Positions 1-8,452 are shown, counted from the first letter of the stretch. The stretch: 14,542 bases of DNA from Alphaproteobacteria bacterium (GCA_024280585.1 JAJRPW010000056.1:1-14542), one strand, 5' to 3'. Numbers and translations: made by a program. Notes: generated by a model from the letters alone, not told the origin.

Positions 1-1621
1 CGAAAGCCTCATCACTCCTATCGGCAACATATTTTTCGAACAACAAATCCAAAACATCCAGAAGATTTGCATAAGGAACACGATCCAAAACCTTAAAATT
101 AAGTCTGGTTCCTTCAAAATCACCGCCGATAAATATCGCATAATTATCCGGGGTTCTGCCTACTATGCCAATTTCTGTCGAGTAAGGCCGTGAGCACCCA
201 TTCGGACATCCCGCCAAACGCACACCGATTCGCTCCTCTTTAATCCCATGTTTTTCCATCACTTTTTCAAGCTCAACGGCGAATGGAATTTTAATTCTCT
301 CCGCCTCAGCCAAAGCTTTCCCGCAAGTTGGCAAGGACACACAAGCAAACATATTACGGTCAACCAGAGTCAATTCTTCAAGCAATTTGATGTCATAACC
401 CTTCAAATCACTGGCAACATCATTCTTTTGCCCTTCTTCAATATCGCATAATATAATATTCTGATCGGAAGTAAGACGAACCGGTAATTTATATTTTCCA
501 ATGGCTTCGCGCAAACCCGTCCGAACTTTTTCATCAACCCTATCCTCAATACGTCCGCTAGAAACCGGAACTCCCAGGAACCATTTTCCATCGCCCTGTT
601 CATGCCAGCCCATATGATCGGGTACCAAAAACTCACCCATCGGCCTTAATTCCTGCAGCTCGCCATCGAAATATTCGGCCAGCATTTTACGCGTCCATTC
701 AACTCCATTATCTGCAACCACATATTTCAACCGCGCTCGTTTACGATTTCCGCGATCACCATGGTCACTTTGCAACTTAATTACAGCTTCAATCGCCTTA
801 AACATTTCATCCGGACCGACAAAAGCAATCGGTGTTGCCAACCGCGGAAACGTCTCTGGCTTATTATGAGTCATGCCCAAACCGCCACCAACACATATAT
901 TATAACCCAAAAACTTTTCATTTTCATAAATCGCAATAAAAGCCAGATCATGCGTCAACAAATCCACTGAATTATCTTCAGGCACACCAACTGCTATCTT
1001 GAATTTACGCGGCAAATAAGTTTTCCCGTATAAAGGCTCAACTTCTCCGCTCGTTGCCAGATTTTCACCATCCAGCCAAATTTCATGATACGTACCGGTT
1101 TGCGGAGCACAAAATTTCGCAATTTTTTGCACATCGTCAAATAATTTTTCCTGCACCGCATTTTTATAAGGCGCAGGCGAACACATCACATTTCGGACAA
1201 CATCACCACAACCGCCAAGCGTAGATAGTAAATTTTCATTCAAAGCTTTGATATGATTCTTTAAATTTCCTTTGGAAATACAATGAAACTGGAACGTCTC
1301 TCTTGTTGTTATCCGCAAGGTTCCATTTGCAAAATCTTCCGCGATTTTATCCAGCTTAAGATACTGATCTGATGTTAAAAATCCACCTGGGCAGATCATC
1401 CGCACCATAAATTCCCACTCTTTTTCAAGCCCCGCTTTTTTGCGCTTTGTCGCCGTATCACGATCATAGCCTTGATAAGAACCGTGGAATTTCAGCAACT
1501 CATATGAAGCATCTGATACATAAGGGTTTTCATCAGCCAATTCAGCCGCAATATTCCCTTTAAGATAGCCGCTTTCTACCTTAATCGCTTCAACTTTCGA
1601 TAATTTCTTTTCATCAGACAT
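1..1621 (-). CDS. cysI: Sulfite reductase hemoprotein subunit CysI, C-terminus cut by window edge
   Basis: The reverse strand reads open for 540 codons from an ATG at 1621 to the window edge. The protein reduces sulfite to sulfide in assimilatory sulfate reduction, normally with a flavoprotein partner (CysJ) in the cytoplasm. The four cysteines that bind the 4Fe-4S/siroheme centre are present: Cys427 and Cys433 in CVSLPTC, Cys472 and Cys476 in GCPNGC, with the same spacing as the E. coli cysteines at 434/440/479/483. Siroheme-contact positions also match: Arg74 before the PGG, Arg143 in RNVMC, and Lys206/Lys208 in PRKFK. The N-terminal ESGYLKG and FHGSYQ stretch resembles NADPH-type CysI more than plant ferredoxin-type enzymes, although a ferredoxin-dependent enzyme cannot be excluded. 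About 25-30 C-terminal residues should lie left of the window. The ribosome site is weak. It diverges from mutS. Confidence 0.93.
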   Translation of the reverse strand, partial: MSDEKKLSKVEAIKVESGYLKGNIAAELADENPYVSDASYELLKFHGSYQGYDRDTATKRKKAGLEKEWEFMVRMICPGGFLTSDQYLKLDKIAEDFANGTLRITTRETFQFHCISKGNLKNHIKALNENLLSTLGGCGDVVRNVMCSPAPYKNAVQEKLFDDVQKIAKFCAPQTGTYHEIWLDGENLATSGEVEPLYGKTYLPRKFKIAVGVPEDNSVDLLTHDLAFIAIYENEKFLGYNICVGGGLGMTHNKPETFPRLATPIAFVGPDEMFKAIEAVIKLQSDHGDRGNRKRARLKYVVADNGVEWTRKMLAEYFDGELQELRPMGEFLVPDHMGWHEQGDGKWFLGVPVSSGRIEDRVDEKVRTGLREAIGKYKLPVRLTSDQNIILCDIEEGQKNDVASDLKGYDIKLLEELTLVDRNMFACVSLPTCGKALAEAERIKIPFAVELEKVMEKHGIKEERIGVRLAGCPNGCSRPYSTEIGIVGRTPDNYAIFIGGDFEGTRLNFKVLDRVPYANLLDVLDLLFEKYVADRSDEAF

Positions 1622-1865
1622 AACAGACCCGAATAAGTTATACTGGCAGGCTTCTATCACCAAAATATCTATTTTGCAATAAAAAAATGTAAAATGATTT
1701 ATTATACGTTTTTAAATTGTATAATACGGGGTGACCTAAATAATATAGCATTCACCCATTCCTATGACGTTAACCCGCTTGCTGTTTCGCAATAAATCTT
1801 GATCACAATCCCCCCACGTGCTAAATATACCGTCTCATGCAACTAAGACAGGCAAGAAAACAAAA
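1622..1865. promoter_or_regulatory. Divergent cysI/mutS intergenic region
   Basis: This 244-bp AT-rich gap separates the divergent cysI and mutS starts. It holds a perfect 7-bp inverted repeat, ATTATAC (1701-1707) and GTATAAT (1719-1725), which contains a TATAAT on each strand. It also holds a 6-bp inverted repeat GGGTGA (1729-1734) / TCACCC (1752-1757). A further -10-like TATAAC lies on the minus strand at 1642-1637, close to the cysI start. None of the matching -35 hexamers is good, so the true start sites cannot be fixed by reading. No tRNA, terminator hairpin or convincing small ORF is seen. Confidence 0.45.
1701..1725. repeat. Inverted repeat with back-to-back -10 elements
   Basis: ATTATAC-N11-GTATAAT is a perfect palindrome with 7-bp arms. 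Its right arm contains TATAAT on the plus strand (1720-1725, towards mutS). Its left arm contains TATAAT on the minus strand (1706-1701, towards cysI). The arrangement fits either two overlapping divergent promoters or a symmetric protein-binding site. In AT-rich DNA some such symmetry arises by chance. Confidence 0.4.
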
Positions 1866-4508
1866 ATGACTGCAGAAAAGACCGCCGCCGTCACCCCGAT
1901 GATGCAACAATTCCTGGCTATAAAAGAGCAGCATCCCGATGCAATTTTATTTTATCGCATGGGTGATTTTTATGAGATGTTTTTTGACGATGCGGTAACG
2001 GCAGCCAAGGTTTTAGACATATCCCTGACCAAGCGCGGCAAACATGAAAATGCTGAAATTCCAATGTGCGGCGTGCCGCATCACAGCCACGAGCCTTACT
2101 TACAAAAACTGATTCTTTCCGGCTATAAAGTTGCAATATGCGAGCAGATGGAAAAGCCTGAAGAGGCAAAAAAACGCGGCTATAAAGCCGTTGTCCGCCG
2201 AGAAGTTGTGCGTATAGTAACCCCTGGAACAATCCTGGAAGATGTTCTGCTTGACGCTCGCGAATCCAACTATCTTGCTGCATTATCCAGCCTTGGCAAT
2301 GATATGGCTCTCGCCTGGATTGATATTTCCACCGGCGAATTCAGAACATGCCTAACCAGCAAATCGTCCCTGTCCTCCGACCTTTCCAGACTAAATGCCA
2401 AGGAACTATTACTCGCGGATAAATTATTCATAGACCAGGGCTTATCCCCGATTTTACGAGAACATAAAGCCGCCTTAACACCGCAAGCGGCCAGCATGTT
2501 TGACTCCGGCAAATGCGAAAATAAGTTAAAAACTTTCTTTGAAGTCAACTCTTTAGAAGGCTTTGGCAATTTCTCCCGCGCCGAAATTTCAGCTTGCGGG
2601 TCACTGATTGAATATATCGACATCACCCAAAAAGGCAACCTGCCCCGCCTTGCGCCCCCATTACAATTCTCCAATAAAAATTTCATGGAAATTGATGGCG
2701 CTACAAGACGCAATCTGGAAATATATCAAAGCCTTTCCGGTAATAAAAAAGGCAGCCTTCTTAGCGTAATAGACAAAACTATTACAGCATGTGGCTCGCG
2801 CTTATTACTCTCTTATATCAACTCGCCACTAGCCCATGCCAGCGGGATTAACCGGCGCTTGGACATGGTTCAATTCTTCTTTGATAATGATGAGTTATGC
2901 CTGCCTCTGTCTGATATATTTAAGCAAATACCCGATTTTGAACGCGCATTATCCAGAATCTGTATCGGCAAAGCCGGGCCAAAAGACTTAAACTCAATTA
3001 AAGATGGGCTGGCTAATTCCATGATTCTTGCTGAAATAATTGAATTTTCTGGCGCGACACAAATCCCGCAAAACATCCTGGGATTTTTAAAAAACCTTGG
3101 TTCACACGATCAGCTTATCACAAAATTAAAAGAGGCGCTAAAAGATGAAGTTGGAGTCCTTGCCCGCGACGGTGGCTATGTCGCAGATGGCTACCACGCC
3201 GGCCTGGATGAATTGCGCGGATTACGTAACAATAGCCGCGACAAAATCATTGAATTACGCGATAAATATCGCAGTGAAACCGGTGTAAATACCCTTAAAA
3301 TAACCCAAAATAATGTGCTGGGATATTTTGTTGAAGTGACCCCAAGCCACAGCTCAAAAATCACGGATGAAAAATTCGTTCATCGCCAAACTCTAGCTAG
3401 TGCAGTTCGCTATACCACAATTGAGTTACGCCAACTAGAAAGTGATATAATCAACGCAAAAGATCAGGCATTAAAGCTTGAATTAATGATTTTCGAGGAA
3501 TTGGTAAATGATATAGTCGCCGCAGCCGATAAAATTTCCTCCACATCTACGGCCGTTGCTGCCATTGATGTTATGTCATCTTTTGCCAGCTTTGCTGCGG
3601 CCAATAATTGCTCCCGCCCAATCGTAGATGACTCATTGGAATTCTCAATAACTGGCGCGCGCCACCCTGTTGTTGAAGCAAATCTGTCTGACGATTTAGA
3701 GGGAAATTTTATTGCCAATGATTGCGACTTATCTCAAAAACAACGATTATGGCTCTTAACTGGCCCTAATATGGCCGGTAAAAGCACCTATTTACGCCAA
3801 AATGCCATAATAGCAATTCTCGCGCAAATCGGCTCATTCGTACCGGCAGCAAAGGCGCATATCGGTACTGTCGACAAATTATTCAGCCGCGTTGGAGCTT
3901 CTGATGACCTCGCGCGTGGTCGTTCAACATTCATGGTAGAAATGGTAGAAACCGCGACAATTCTTAATCAAGCCAGCAATCGTTCGTTGGTAATTCTCGA
4001 CGAAATCGGGCGTGGAACCGCAACTTATGACGGGCTATCAATTGCCTGGGCCGTCGTTGAACATGTACACGATAAAAATAAATGCCGCGCATTATTTGCC
4101 ACCCACTACCACGAACTAACCTGTCTGACTGCAAAACTCTCTTCGCTTGCATGCTACTCAATGCGGGTAAAAGAATGGGAGGGTAAAGTCATATTCCTAC
4201 ACGAAGTTGTCAAAGGCGCTGCTGACCGCTCTTATGGAATCCATGTCGCTAAACTAGCCGGTCTACCAAATTCCGTTATAAAACGCGCCGATGAAGTTTT
4301 AACTGTTTTACAGCAATCAGAAACCGGCAAAGCTAAAATCAAATTGGTTGACGACCTGCCTTTGTTTTCCATCGCCAATATAGCTAACCAGGACAAAGCG
4401 CCATCAAAAACCGAAGAAGCTTTAAAAGCCGCTGACCTTGATGAATTAAGCCCACGCGATGCACTGGATTTGCTGTATAAATTAAAGGGTATGATTAATC
4501 ATAGTTAA
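1866..4508 (+). CDS. mutS: DNA mismatch repair protein MutS
   Basis: The protein binds mismatches and small loops in DNA and, with MutL, starts their repair. The 880-residue length fits the family. The N-terminal mismatch wedge is intact (GDFYE, Phe35 and Glu37, matching the Phe-X-Glu of E. coli). The C-terminal ATPase has the Walker A motif TGPNMAGKST (632-641), Walker B LVILDE with Asp712/Glu713, and the ATHYHEL histidine switch. Near the end, DLPLF (830-834) resembles a sliding-clamp binding motif, followed by the C-terminal helical tail (LSPRDALDLLYKLK) used for tetramerisation. An in-frame GTG at 1818 would add 16 lysine-rich residues. I prefer the ATG at 1866 because the GTG has no ribosome site and the family N-terminus begins near TPMMQQF. 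It stands 97 bp before hemA on the same strand. Confidence 0.97.
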   Translation: MTAEKTAAVTPMMQQFLAIKEQHPDAILFYRMGDFYEMFFDDAVTAAKVLDISLTKRGKHENAEIPMCGVPHHSHEPYLQKLILSGYKVAICEQMEKPEEAKKRGYKAVVRREVVRIVTPGTILEDVLLDARESNYLAALSSLGNDMALAWIDISTGEFRTCLTSKSSLSSDLSRLNAKELLLADKLFIDQGLSPILREHKAALTPQAASMFDSGKCENKLKTFFEVNSLEGFGNFSRAEISACGSLIEYIDITQKGNLPRLAPPLQFSNKNFMEIDGATRRNLEIYQSLSGNKKGSLLSVIDKTITACGSRLLLSYINSPLAHASGINRRLDMVQFFFDNDELCLPLSDIFKQIPDFERALSRICIGKAGPKDLNSIKDGLANSMILAEIIEFSGATQIPQNILGFLKNLGSHDQLITKLKEALKDEVGVLARDGGYVADGYHAGLDELRGLRNNSRDKIIELRDKYRSETGVNTLKITQNNVLGYFVEVTPSHSSKITDEKFVHRQTLASAVRYTTIELRQLESDIINAKDQALKLELMIFEELVNDIVAAADKISSTSTAVAAIDVMSSFASFAAANNCSRPIVDDSLEFSITGARHPVVEANLSDDLEGNFIANDCDLSQKQRLWLLTGPNMAGKSTYLRQNAIIAILAQIGSFVPAAKAHIGTVDKLFSRVGASDDLARGRSTFMVEMVETATILNQASNRSLVILDEIGRGTATYDGLSIAWAVVEHVHDKNKCRALFATHYHELTCLTAKLSSLACYSMRVKEWEGKVIFLHEVVKGAADRSYGIHVAKLAGLPNSVIKRADEVLTVLQQSETGKAKIKLVDDLPLFSIANIANQDKAPSKTEEALKAADLDELSPRDALDLLYKLKGMINHS

Positions 4509-4532
4509 ACCAAATCCAATTATTTCACCATA

Positions 4533-4561
4533 TTGATAAAAATTTGTGGAAAATTAATAAT
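4533..4561 (+). promoter_or_regulatory. Candidate sigma-70-type promoter of hemA
   Basis: TTGATA (4533-4538), a 17-bp spacer and AATAAT (4556-4561) give five of six consensus bases in each hexamer with ideal spacing. This would start transcription about 35-40 bases before the hemA ATG. The sequence between mutS and hemA contains no GC-rich hairpin with a T-tract, so read-through from mutS is also possible. The call rests only on hexamer matching in AT-rich DNA. Confidence 0.38.
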
Positions 4562-4605
4562 TATAACCTATAGTTGACTGAGTCATAACAAATGAGAAAT
4601 ACTAT

Positions 4606-5841
4606 ATGATAGATTACAATCAGTTTTTTACAGATGCAATTGATAAATTAAAACAAGAGGGGCGCTATCGTGTTTTTAGCGATGTAGCACGCTATGCCGG
4701 GGAATTTCCAAAAGCAAAGGACGTTATTAACAACAAAGATGTAACAATCTGGTGCAGCAATGATTATTTGGGCATGGGACAAAATACAAAAGTAATACAA
4801 GCCATTGAGGATGCTGCAAAATCGATGGGCGCAGGAGCCGGCGGCACACGTAATATTTCCGGTAATAATCATGCCGTCGTGGAGCTGGAAAAAGAACTGG
4901 CCGAACTCCATCAAAAAGATTTAGCACTGGCTTTTGTCTGTGGGTATGTAGCGAATGAAGCAACCTTAAGCACTTTGGCAAAAATTATGCCAAACGCAAT
5001 CACCTATTCCGACCAGTGCAACCATGCTTCAATGATTCAGGGTATAAGCGCAGGTCGCTCCGAAAAACATATTTTCCGCCACAATGACGTTGAACATCTG
5101 GAAGAGCTTCTAAGCCAGGCCGACATAAACCGCCCTAAAATCATTGCTTTTGAATCGGTTTATTCCATGGATGGCGACATTGCACCTATTAAAGAAATCT
5201 GTGATTTGGCAAATAAATATAACGCAATAACTTATCTTGATGAAGTCCACGCGGTTGGTATGTATGGCCCAACAGGCGCAGGCATCGCAGAACGAGAAGG
5301 AATCCAGGACAGAGTTACGATTATCCAGGGAACATTGGCCAAAGCATTTGGTGTAATGGGCGGATATATCGCCGCCGATGAGGCTATTGTCGATGCGATT
5401 CGCAGCTATGCTCCCGGCTTTATATTCACAACGGCGCTGCCGCCATCTTTAGCCGCTGCTGCAAAAACCAGCATCGCACATTTACGCAAATCGGATGTTG
5501 AAAGAAAAGGCCAACAGGAACGAGCCGAACGCCTCAAATCCATGCTGCGCCAGTGTAATATTCCATTTATCGACTCAACCACCCATATTGTGCCGGTGAT
5601 GATTTGCGATGCAGAACTTGCCGAACAAGCCTCAAAAATCCTTATGGATGAGTATGATATCTATGTCCAGCACATTAATTTCCCGACAGTTCCACGTGGA
5701 ACAGAACGCCTGCGCATTACTCCCGGGCCACTTCATACTGACGAAATGATGGAAAAACTGGTTGAAGCACTTTGTGAGGTTTTCGACCGGCTTGGCGTAC
5801 GCGGAGCAGGCGAAACAGAGGATAAAAAAGCCGAAAGATAG
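4606..5841 (+). CDS. hemA: 5-aminolevulinate synthase (C4/Shemin pathway)
   Basis: This pyridoxal-phosphate enzyme condenses glycine with succinyl-CoA to 5-aminolevulinate, the first committed step of heme synthesis in Alphaproteobacteria. The 411 residues match the usual length of about 405-410. The PLP Schiff-base lysine is Lys246 in GTLAKAFG. The cofactor-binding LDEVHAVG supplies Asp212 and His215. The acyl-CoA/glycine-site features CSNDYLGMG and the C-terminal PRGTERLRITPGP are intact. The glycine-rich GAGAGGTRNISG separates ALAS and its relatives from other aminotransferases. KBL and BioF belong to the same fold, but the N-terminal GRYRVFSDVAR region and the overall match favour ALAS. 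The ribosome site is weak (GAG about 11 bases before the ATG). murB follows after 6 bp, so the two are very likely co-transcribed. Confidence 0.95.
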   Translation: MIDYNQFFTDAIDKLKQEGRYRVFSDVARYAGEFPKAKDVINNKDVTIWCSNDYLGMGQNTKVIQAIEDAAKSMGAGAGGTRNISGNNHAVVELEKELAELHQKDLALAFVCGYVANEATLSTLAKIMPNAITYSDQCNHASMIQGISAGRSEKHIFRHNDVEHLEELLSQADINRPKIIAFESVYSMDGDIAPIKEICDLANKYNAITYLDEVHAVGMYGPTGAGIAEREGIQDRVTIIQGTLAKAFGVMGGYIAADEAIVDAIRSYAPGFIFTTALPPSLAAAAKTSIAHLRKSDVERKGQQERAERLKSMLRQCNIPFIDSTTHIVPVMICDAELAEQASKILMDEYDIYVQHINFPTVPRGTERLRITPGPLHTDEMMEKLVEALCEVFDRLGVRGAGETEDKKAER

Positions 5842-5847
5842 CTGATA

Positions 5848-6750
5848 ATGATCAATTTTATAGATAAACTACCAAAAATCCAAGGAAGCTATCGCGAAAA
5901 TGCCGACCTTTCCAAAACCAACTGGTTTGGAGTTGGTGGGGCTGCCGAAGTGCTGTTTCGTCCGGCTAGCGCAGATGATTTAGCATATTTTCTGCAAAAC
6001 AAACCCACTGATGTTCGCATAACAATTCTTGGTGTTGGCTCAAATTTACTGGTGCGAGATGGCGGCATTGACGGCGTTGTAATCAAGCTTGGCCGCGGCT
6101 TTACCGATATAAAATGCGAAGATTTACATGTGCATGCATCAGCCGGAGCACTTGGCTATAACACCGCAATTATGTGCGCGCAAAATAATATTGCCGGACT
6201 AGAATTTTTAAGCGGAATTCCAGGCACAATTGGCGGCGCATTAGCAATGAATGCCGGGGCTTACGGCTCAGATGTCTCGTCCGTTCTGGTAAGCGCGCAA
6301 GCGATTGACGAAGCCGGGCAAATTCATGAACTTGCGCCTGTAGATATTGGTTATGTTTATCGCGGCAACACCTTGCCAGAGGGGATAATTTTTACCAAAG
6401 CCGTGTTTAAAGGCAAGCGCGGCGAGGCGGCTGAAATCCAGACACGCATTGACGAAATAACCGCTATGCGCAGCGAAACCCAACCGGTAAAAAGCCGGAC
6501 ATCGGGCAGCACCTTCAAAAACCCACCGGGCAATAAAAAAGCCTGGCAGTTAATTGATGAAGCTGGTTGCCGTGGTTTGCAGATCGGCGGCGCGCAAGTT
6601 TCAGAAAAACACTGTAATTTCTTTATTAATACTGGCAACGCAACTTCTTCTGATATAGAAATATTAGGTGAACAGGTTCGAACTCGGGTGCTGGAAAAAT
6701 CCGGAATTGAACTTAAATGGGAAGTTAACATAATTGGAAATAAAGATTGA
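5848..6750 (+). CDS. murB: UDP-N-acetylenolpyruvoylglucosamine reductase MurB, type II
   Basis: MurB is a cytoplasmic FAD enzyme that reduces UDP-GlcNAc-enolpyruvate with NADPH to UDP-MurNAc, the second step of peptidoglycan precursor synthesis. The FAD-binding half has GVGSNLLVRDGG (62-73) and SGIPGTIGGALAMNAGAYG (122-140). Catalytic positions are Arg172 in YRGN, the proton-donor Ser221 in SGSTFKNP, and Glu292 in LKWEVNIIG. The 300-residue length and lack of the extra loop of the E. coli enzyme place it in the shorter type II class. It follows hemA by 6 bp, and its last 17 bases overlap the TTG start of ddl, so the three genes look translationally linked. Upstream murC, expected beside murB in most alphaproteobacteria, is absent here. 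Confidence 0.95.
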   Translation: MINFIDKLPKIQGSYRENADLSKTNWFGVGGAAEVLFRPASADDLAYFLQNKPTDVRITILGVGSNLLVRDGGIDGVVIKLGRGFTDIKCEDLHVHASAGALGYNTAIMCAQNNIAGLEFLSGIPGTIGGALAMNAGAYGSDVSSVLVSAQAIDEAGQIHELAPVDIGYVYRGNTLPEGIIFTKAVFKGKRGEAAEIQTRIDEITAMRSETQPVKSRTSGSTFKNPPGNKKAWQLIDEAGCRGLQIGGAQVSEKHCNFFINTGNATSSDIEILGEQVRTRVLEKSGIELKWEVNIIGNKD

Positions 6751-7699
6751 TAATAGCAAAATACACGTGGCATTGCTGGCTGGCGGCATGTCGTCAGAAC
6801 GGGAAGTTTCATTTTCTTCGGCAAATGGCGTGGCGCAATCACTGGAAAATCTGGGTTATAAATACACATTAGTCGATGCAGATCGCGACTTACCAGCAAA
6901 ATTAGCACAAATAAAACCCGATATAGCATTCATCGCCCTGCATGGAACTTACGGTGAGGATGGCTGTGTACAAGGCGTTTTAGAAATTATGGGCATTCCT
7001 TACACACACTCGTCAGTGACCGCATCTGCTGTGGCCATGGATAAACAACTTACGAAATATATCATAGCCAGTGCCGGGATTTTATGCCCACAAGGACAAA
7101 TTGTCAGCCATGAAGATATCGCACAGGGGAATATCCCGCTACTTCAACCGTTTGTGGTTAAACCTTCAGAAGAAGGTTCAAGTGTCGGCGTATTCATAGT
7201 GAAGGATAAAGATGACCTACCAACCCTCGAGGAATTAGACGAATTTGATGATATGATAGTTGAGGAATATATCCCGGGCCGCGAACTTAGCGTTGCAACA
7301 TGCGATGAAGGCTCGCTCGGTGTTCTTGAATTGTGCCCCAAAGACGGCTTTTATGACTTCGCCAATAAATATACCGATGGCAAAACTGAACATTTCATGC
7401 CCGCTCCTGTGAGCGAAGAAATCTACGAAGAGGCCATGGATATCGCCTTTGAGGCACATCATATATTAGGATGCACCGGCATTACCCGCACCGATTTTCG
7501 TTATAATGAAGATGGTGATGGCAAGTTATATTTTCTGGAAATAAACACGCATCCGGGTCTAACGCCACTATCTATTTCCCCGGAAATACTGGCATATCGA
7601 GGAATTTCTTATAATAATATGGTCGATTATCTGGTTAAAGAGGCACTAAATCCCAACGGCATCGTTAGTTTAATGGCAAAAATTGAAGAGATTGTTTAA
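6734..7699 (+). CDS. ddl: D-alanine--D-alanine ligase, TTG start
   Basis: This ATP-grasp ligase makes the D-Ala-D-Ala dipeptide for peptidoglycan stems. The 321 residues match DdlB-type enzymes. Substrate and ATP residues align with E. coli DdlB: Glu22 in SEREVS, Ser150 in GSSVG, Tyr213 in NKYTDGK, Arg252 and Asp254 in TRTDFRY, Glu269 and Asn271 in LEINTHPG, and Ser280. A tyrosine at the omega-loop position is typical of D-Ala-D-Ala rather than D-Ala-D-lactate ligases. No ATG is available at the expected N-terminus. TTG at 6734 is preceded by GGGAAG (6719-6724) with a 9-base gap, whereas the next in-frame GTG lies inside the first beta strand. The gene overlaps the murB end by 17 bases and shares its stop bases with convergent gmk. 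Confidence 0.95.
   Translation: MEIKIDNSKIHVALLAGGMSSEREVSFSSANGVAQSLENLGYKYTLVDADRDLPAKLAQIKPDIAFIALHGTYGEDGCVQGVLEIMGIPYTHSSVTASAVAMDKQLTKYIIASAGILCPQGQIVSHEDIAQGNIPLLQPFVVKPSEEGSSVGVFIVKDKDDLPTLEELDEFDDMIVEEYIPGRELSVATCDEGSLGVLELCPKDGFYDFANKYTDGKTEHFMPAPVSEEIYEEAMDIAFEAHHILGCTGITRTDFRYNEDGDGKLYFLEINTHPGLTPLSISPEILAYRGISYNNMVDYLVKEALNPNGIVSLMAKIEEIV
7696..7699. other. Shared palindromic TTAA: ddl and gmk stop codons
   Basis: TTAA at 7696-7699 supplies TAA for ddl on the plus strand (7697-7699) and TAA for gmk on the minus strand (7698-7696). The convergent genes overlap by four bases, leaving no room for an intergenic terminator. Confidence 0.95.
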
Positions 7700-8337
7700 T
7701 CGCCGCTCAACAGCCCGCTAACGAAATCCTGTAATTTATGCTGCCTGGTGCGCTTTAAACGTTCGGCACGTAATATATACAAAATATTCTGTAAACTAGC
7801 GTCAATCGACTTATTTATGATTACATAATCATACTCATTCCAGTGACTAATTTCATCACTGGCACGTTCCATCCGACGCTTTATCACATCATCGCTATCC
7901 TGCCCGCGCGTACGCAAACGGCGCTCCAGCTCAATCATAGACGGCGGCAGAATAAAAACACTGACAATATCATCGCGCGCTTTTGAAGTTAAACGCCGCG
8001 TTCCCTGCCAGTCAATATCGAATAAAACATCCTTGCCGGCAGAGATTGAATCTTCAACTTTTTTACGCGGTGTTCCGTAATAATTATTGAAAACCTCGGC
8101 ATATTCATAGAAAAATTTATTGTCTATTTTTTCTTCAAACTCTTTCTCGCCAATGAAATAATAGTCTTTTTCATCCTCTTCATTTGCTCTTGGTATACGG
8201 GTGGTTGACGAAATTGACATAACAAGATTTCGGTCATTTTGCATTAAAAGCCTTGATAACGTTGTCTTTCCTGCGCCCGATGGCGACGATAAAACAAACA
8301 TAAAACCGCGTCTTTTCACCTTAATCTCATCCGTCAT
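7696..8337 (-). CDS. gmk: Guanylate kinase
   Basis: Guanylate kinase converts GMP to GDP with ATP in nucleotide recycling. The P-loop SSPSGAGKTT lies at residues 17-26 and the GMP-binding stretch SISSTTRIPRANEEDEKDYY follows, close to the family form TTRxPRxxExxGxDYxF. The motifs FDIDWQG and FILPPS are also typical. From the ATG at 8337 the protein has 213 residues, close to the usual 205-210. This start has GGAG five bases upstream. The frame stays open to a GTG at 8430, but that extension runs through the tandem repeat and lacks homology-like sequence. A possible promoter TTTACT-17-TATATA lies at 8393-8365 on the minus strand. The gene diverges from xseA and converges on ddl. Confidence 0.95.
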   Translation of the reverse strand: MTDEIKVKRRGFMFVLSSPSGAGKTTLSRLLMQNDRNLVMSISSTTRIPRANEEDEKDYYFIGEKEFEEKIDNKFFYEYAEVFNNYYGTPRKKVEDSISAGKDVLFDIDWQGTRRLTSKARDDIVSVFILPPSMIELERRLRTRGQDSDDVIKRRMERASDEISHWNEYDYVIINKSIDASLQNILYILRAERLKRTRQHKLQDFVSGLLSGD

Positions 8338-8364
8338 AATAGCTCCATTATTAATTCCATAAAA

Positions 8365-8393
8365 TATATAGTATTTTTGCTTTATAAAGTAAA
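8365..8393 (-). promoter_or_regulatory. Candidate gmk promoter
   Basis: On the minus strand TTTACT (8393-8388), a 17-bp spacer and TATATA (8370-8365) would start transcription roughly 20 bases before the GGAG ribosome site of gmk. Both hexamers depart from consensus, so this is a weak call. Confidence 0.3.
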
Positions 8394-8410
8394 CAGGGAA
8401 TGACGAAAAG

Positions 8411-8440
8411 GCACTCTTGCACTCTTGCACTCTTGCACTA
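8411..8440 (+). repeat. 8-bp tandem repeat (GCACTCTT) in the gmk-xseA promoter region
   Basis: Three perfect copies of GCACTCTT (8411-8418, 8419-8426, 8427-8434) are followed by a partial copy GCACTA that runs into TATAAT. Each copy boundary creates TTGCAC, so -35-like hexamers recur every 8 bp at 8417, 8425 and 8433. Confidence 0.93.
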
Positions 8441-8444
8441 TAAT
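8417..8444 (+). promoter_or_regulatory. Candidate xseA promoter giving a leaderless transcript
   Basis: A full-consensus TATAAT sits at 8439-8444, with TTGCAC at 8417-8422 and a 16-bp spacer. Transcription would be expected to start near 8451-8453, at or just before the xseA ATG (8453). No purine-rich ribosome site precedes that ATG, which fits a leaderless message. The -35 match is only moderate. Confidence 0.5.
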
Positions 8445-8452
8445 GCTACCCT

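Noticed and set aside
248..970. Small ORFs over the cysI region
   Set aside because: The cysI frame is open without interruption for 540 codons with all Fe-S cysteines, so the short frames are shadows.
2270..2713. Minus-strand ORFs inside mutS
   Set aside because: Shadows of the mutS frame; the mutS motifs are complete through the region.
4533..4546. FNR-like half-site TTGAT before hemA
   Set aside because: FnrL regulates hemA in some alphaproteobacteria, but the second half (ATTTG) does not match ATCAA; it reads better as part of a -35 hexamer.
4509..4605. Rho-independent terminator after mutS
   Set aside because: The gap is AT-rich, with only weak TAATTAT-type symmetry and no GC-rich stem followed by a T-tract.
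6357..6929. 190-codon minus-strand ORF over the murB/ddl junction
   Set aside because: It lies wholly under two intact, motif-complete genes on the other strand and has no recognisable features.
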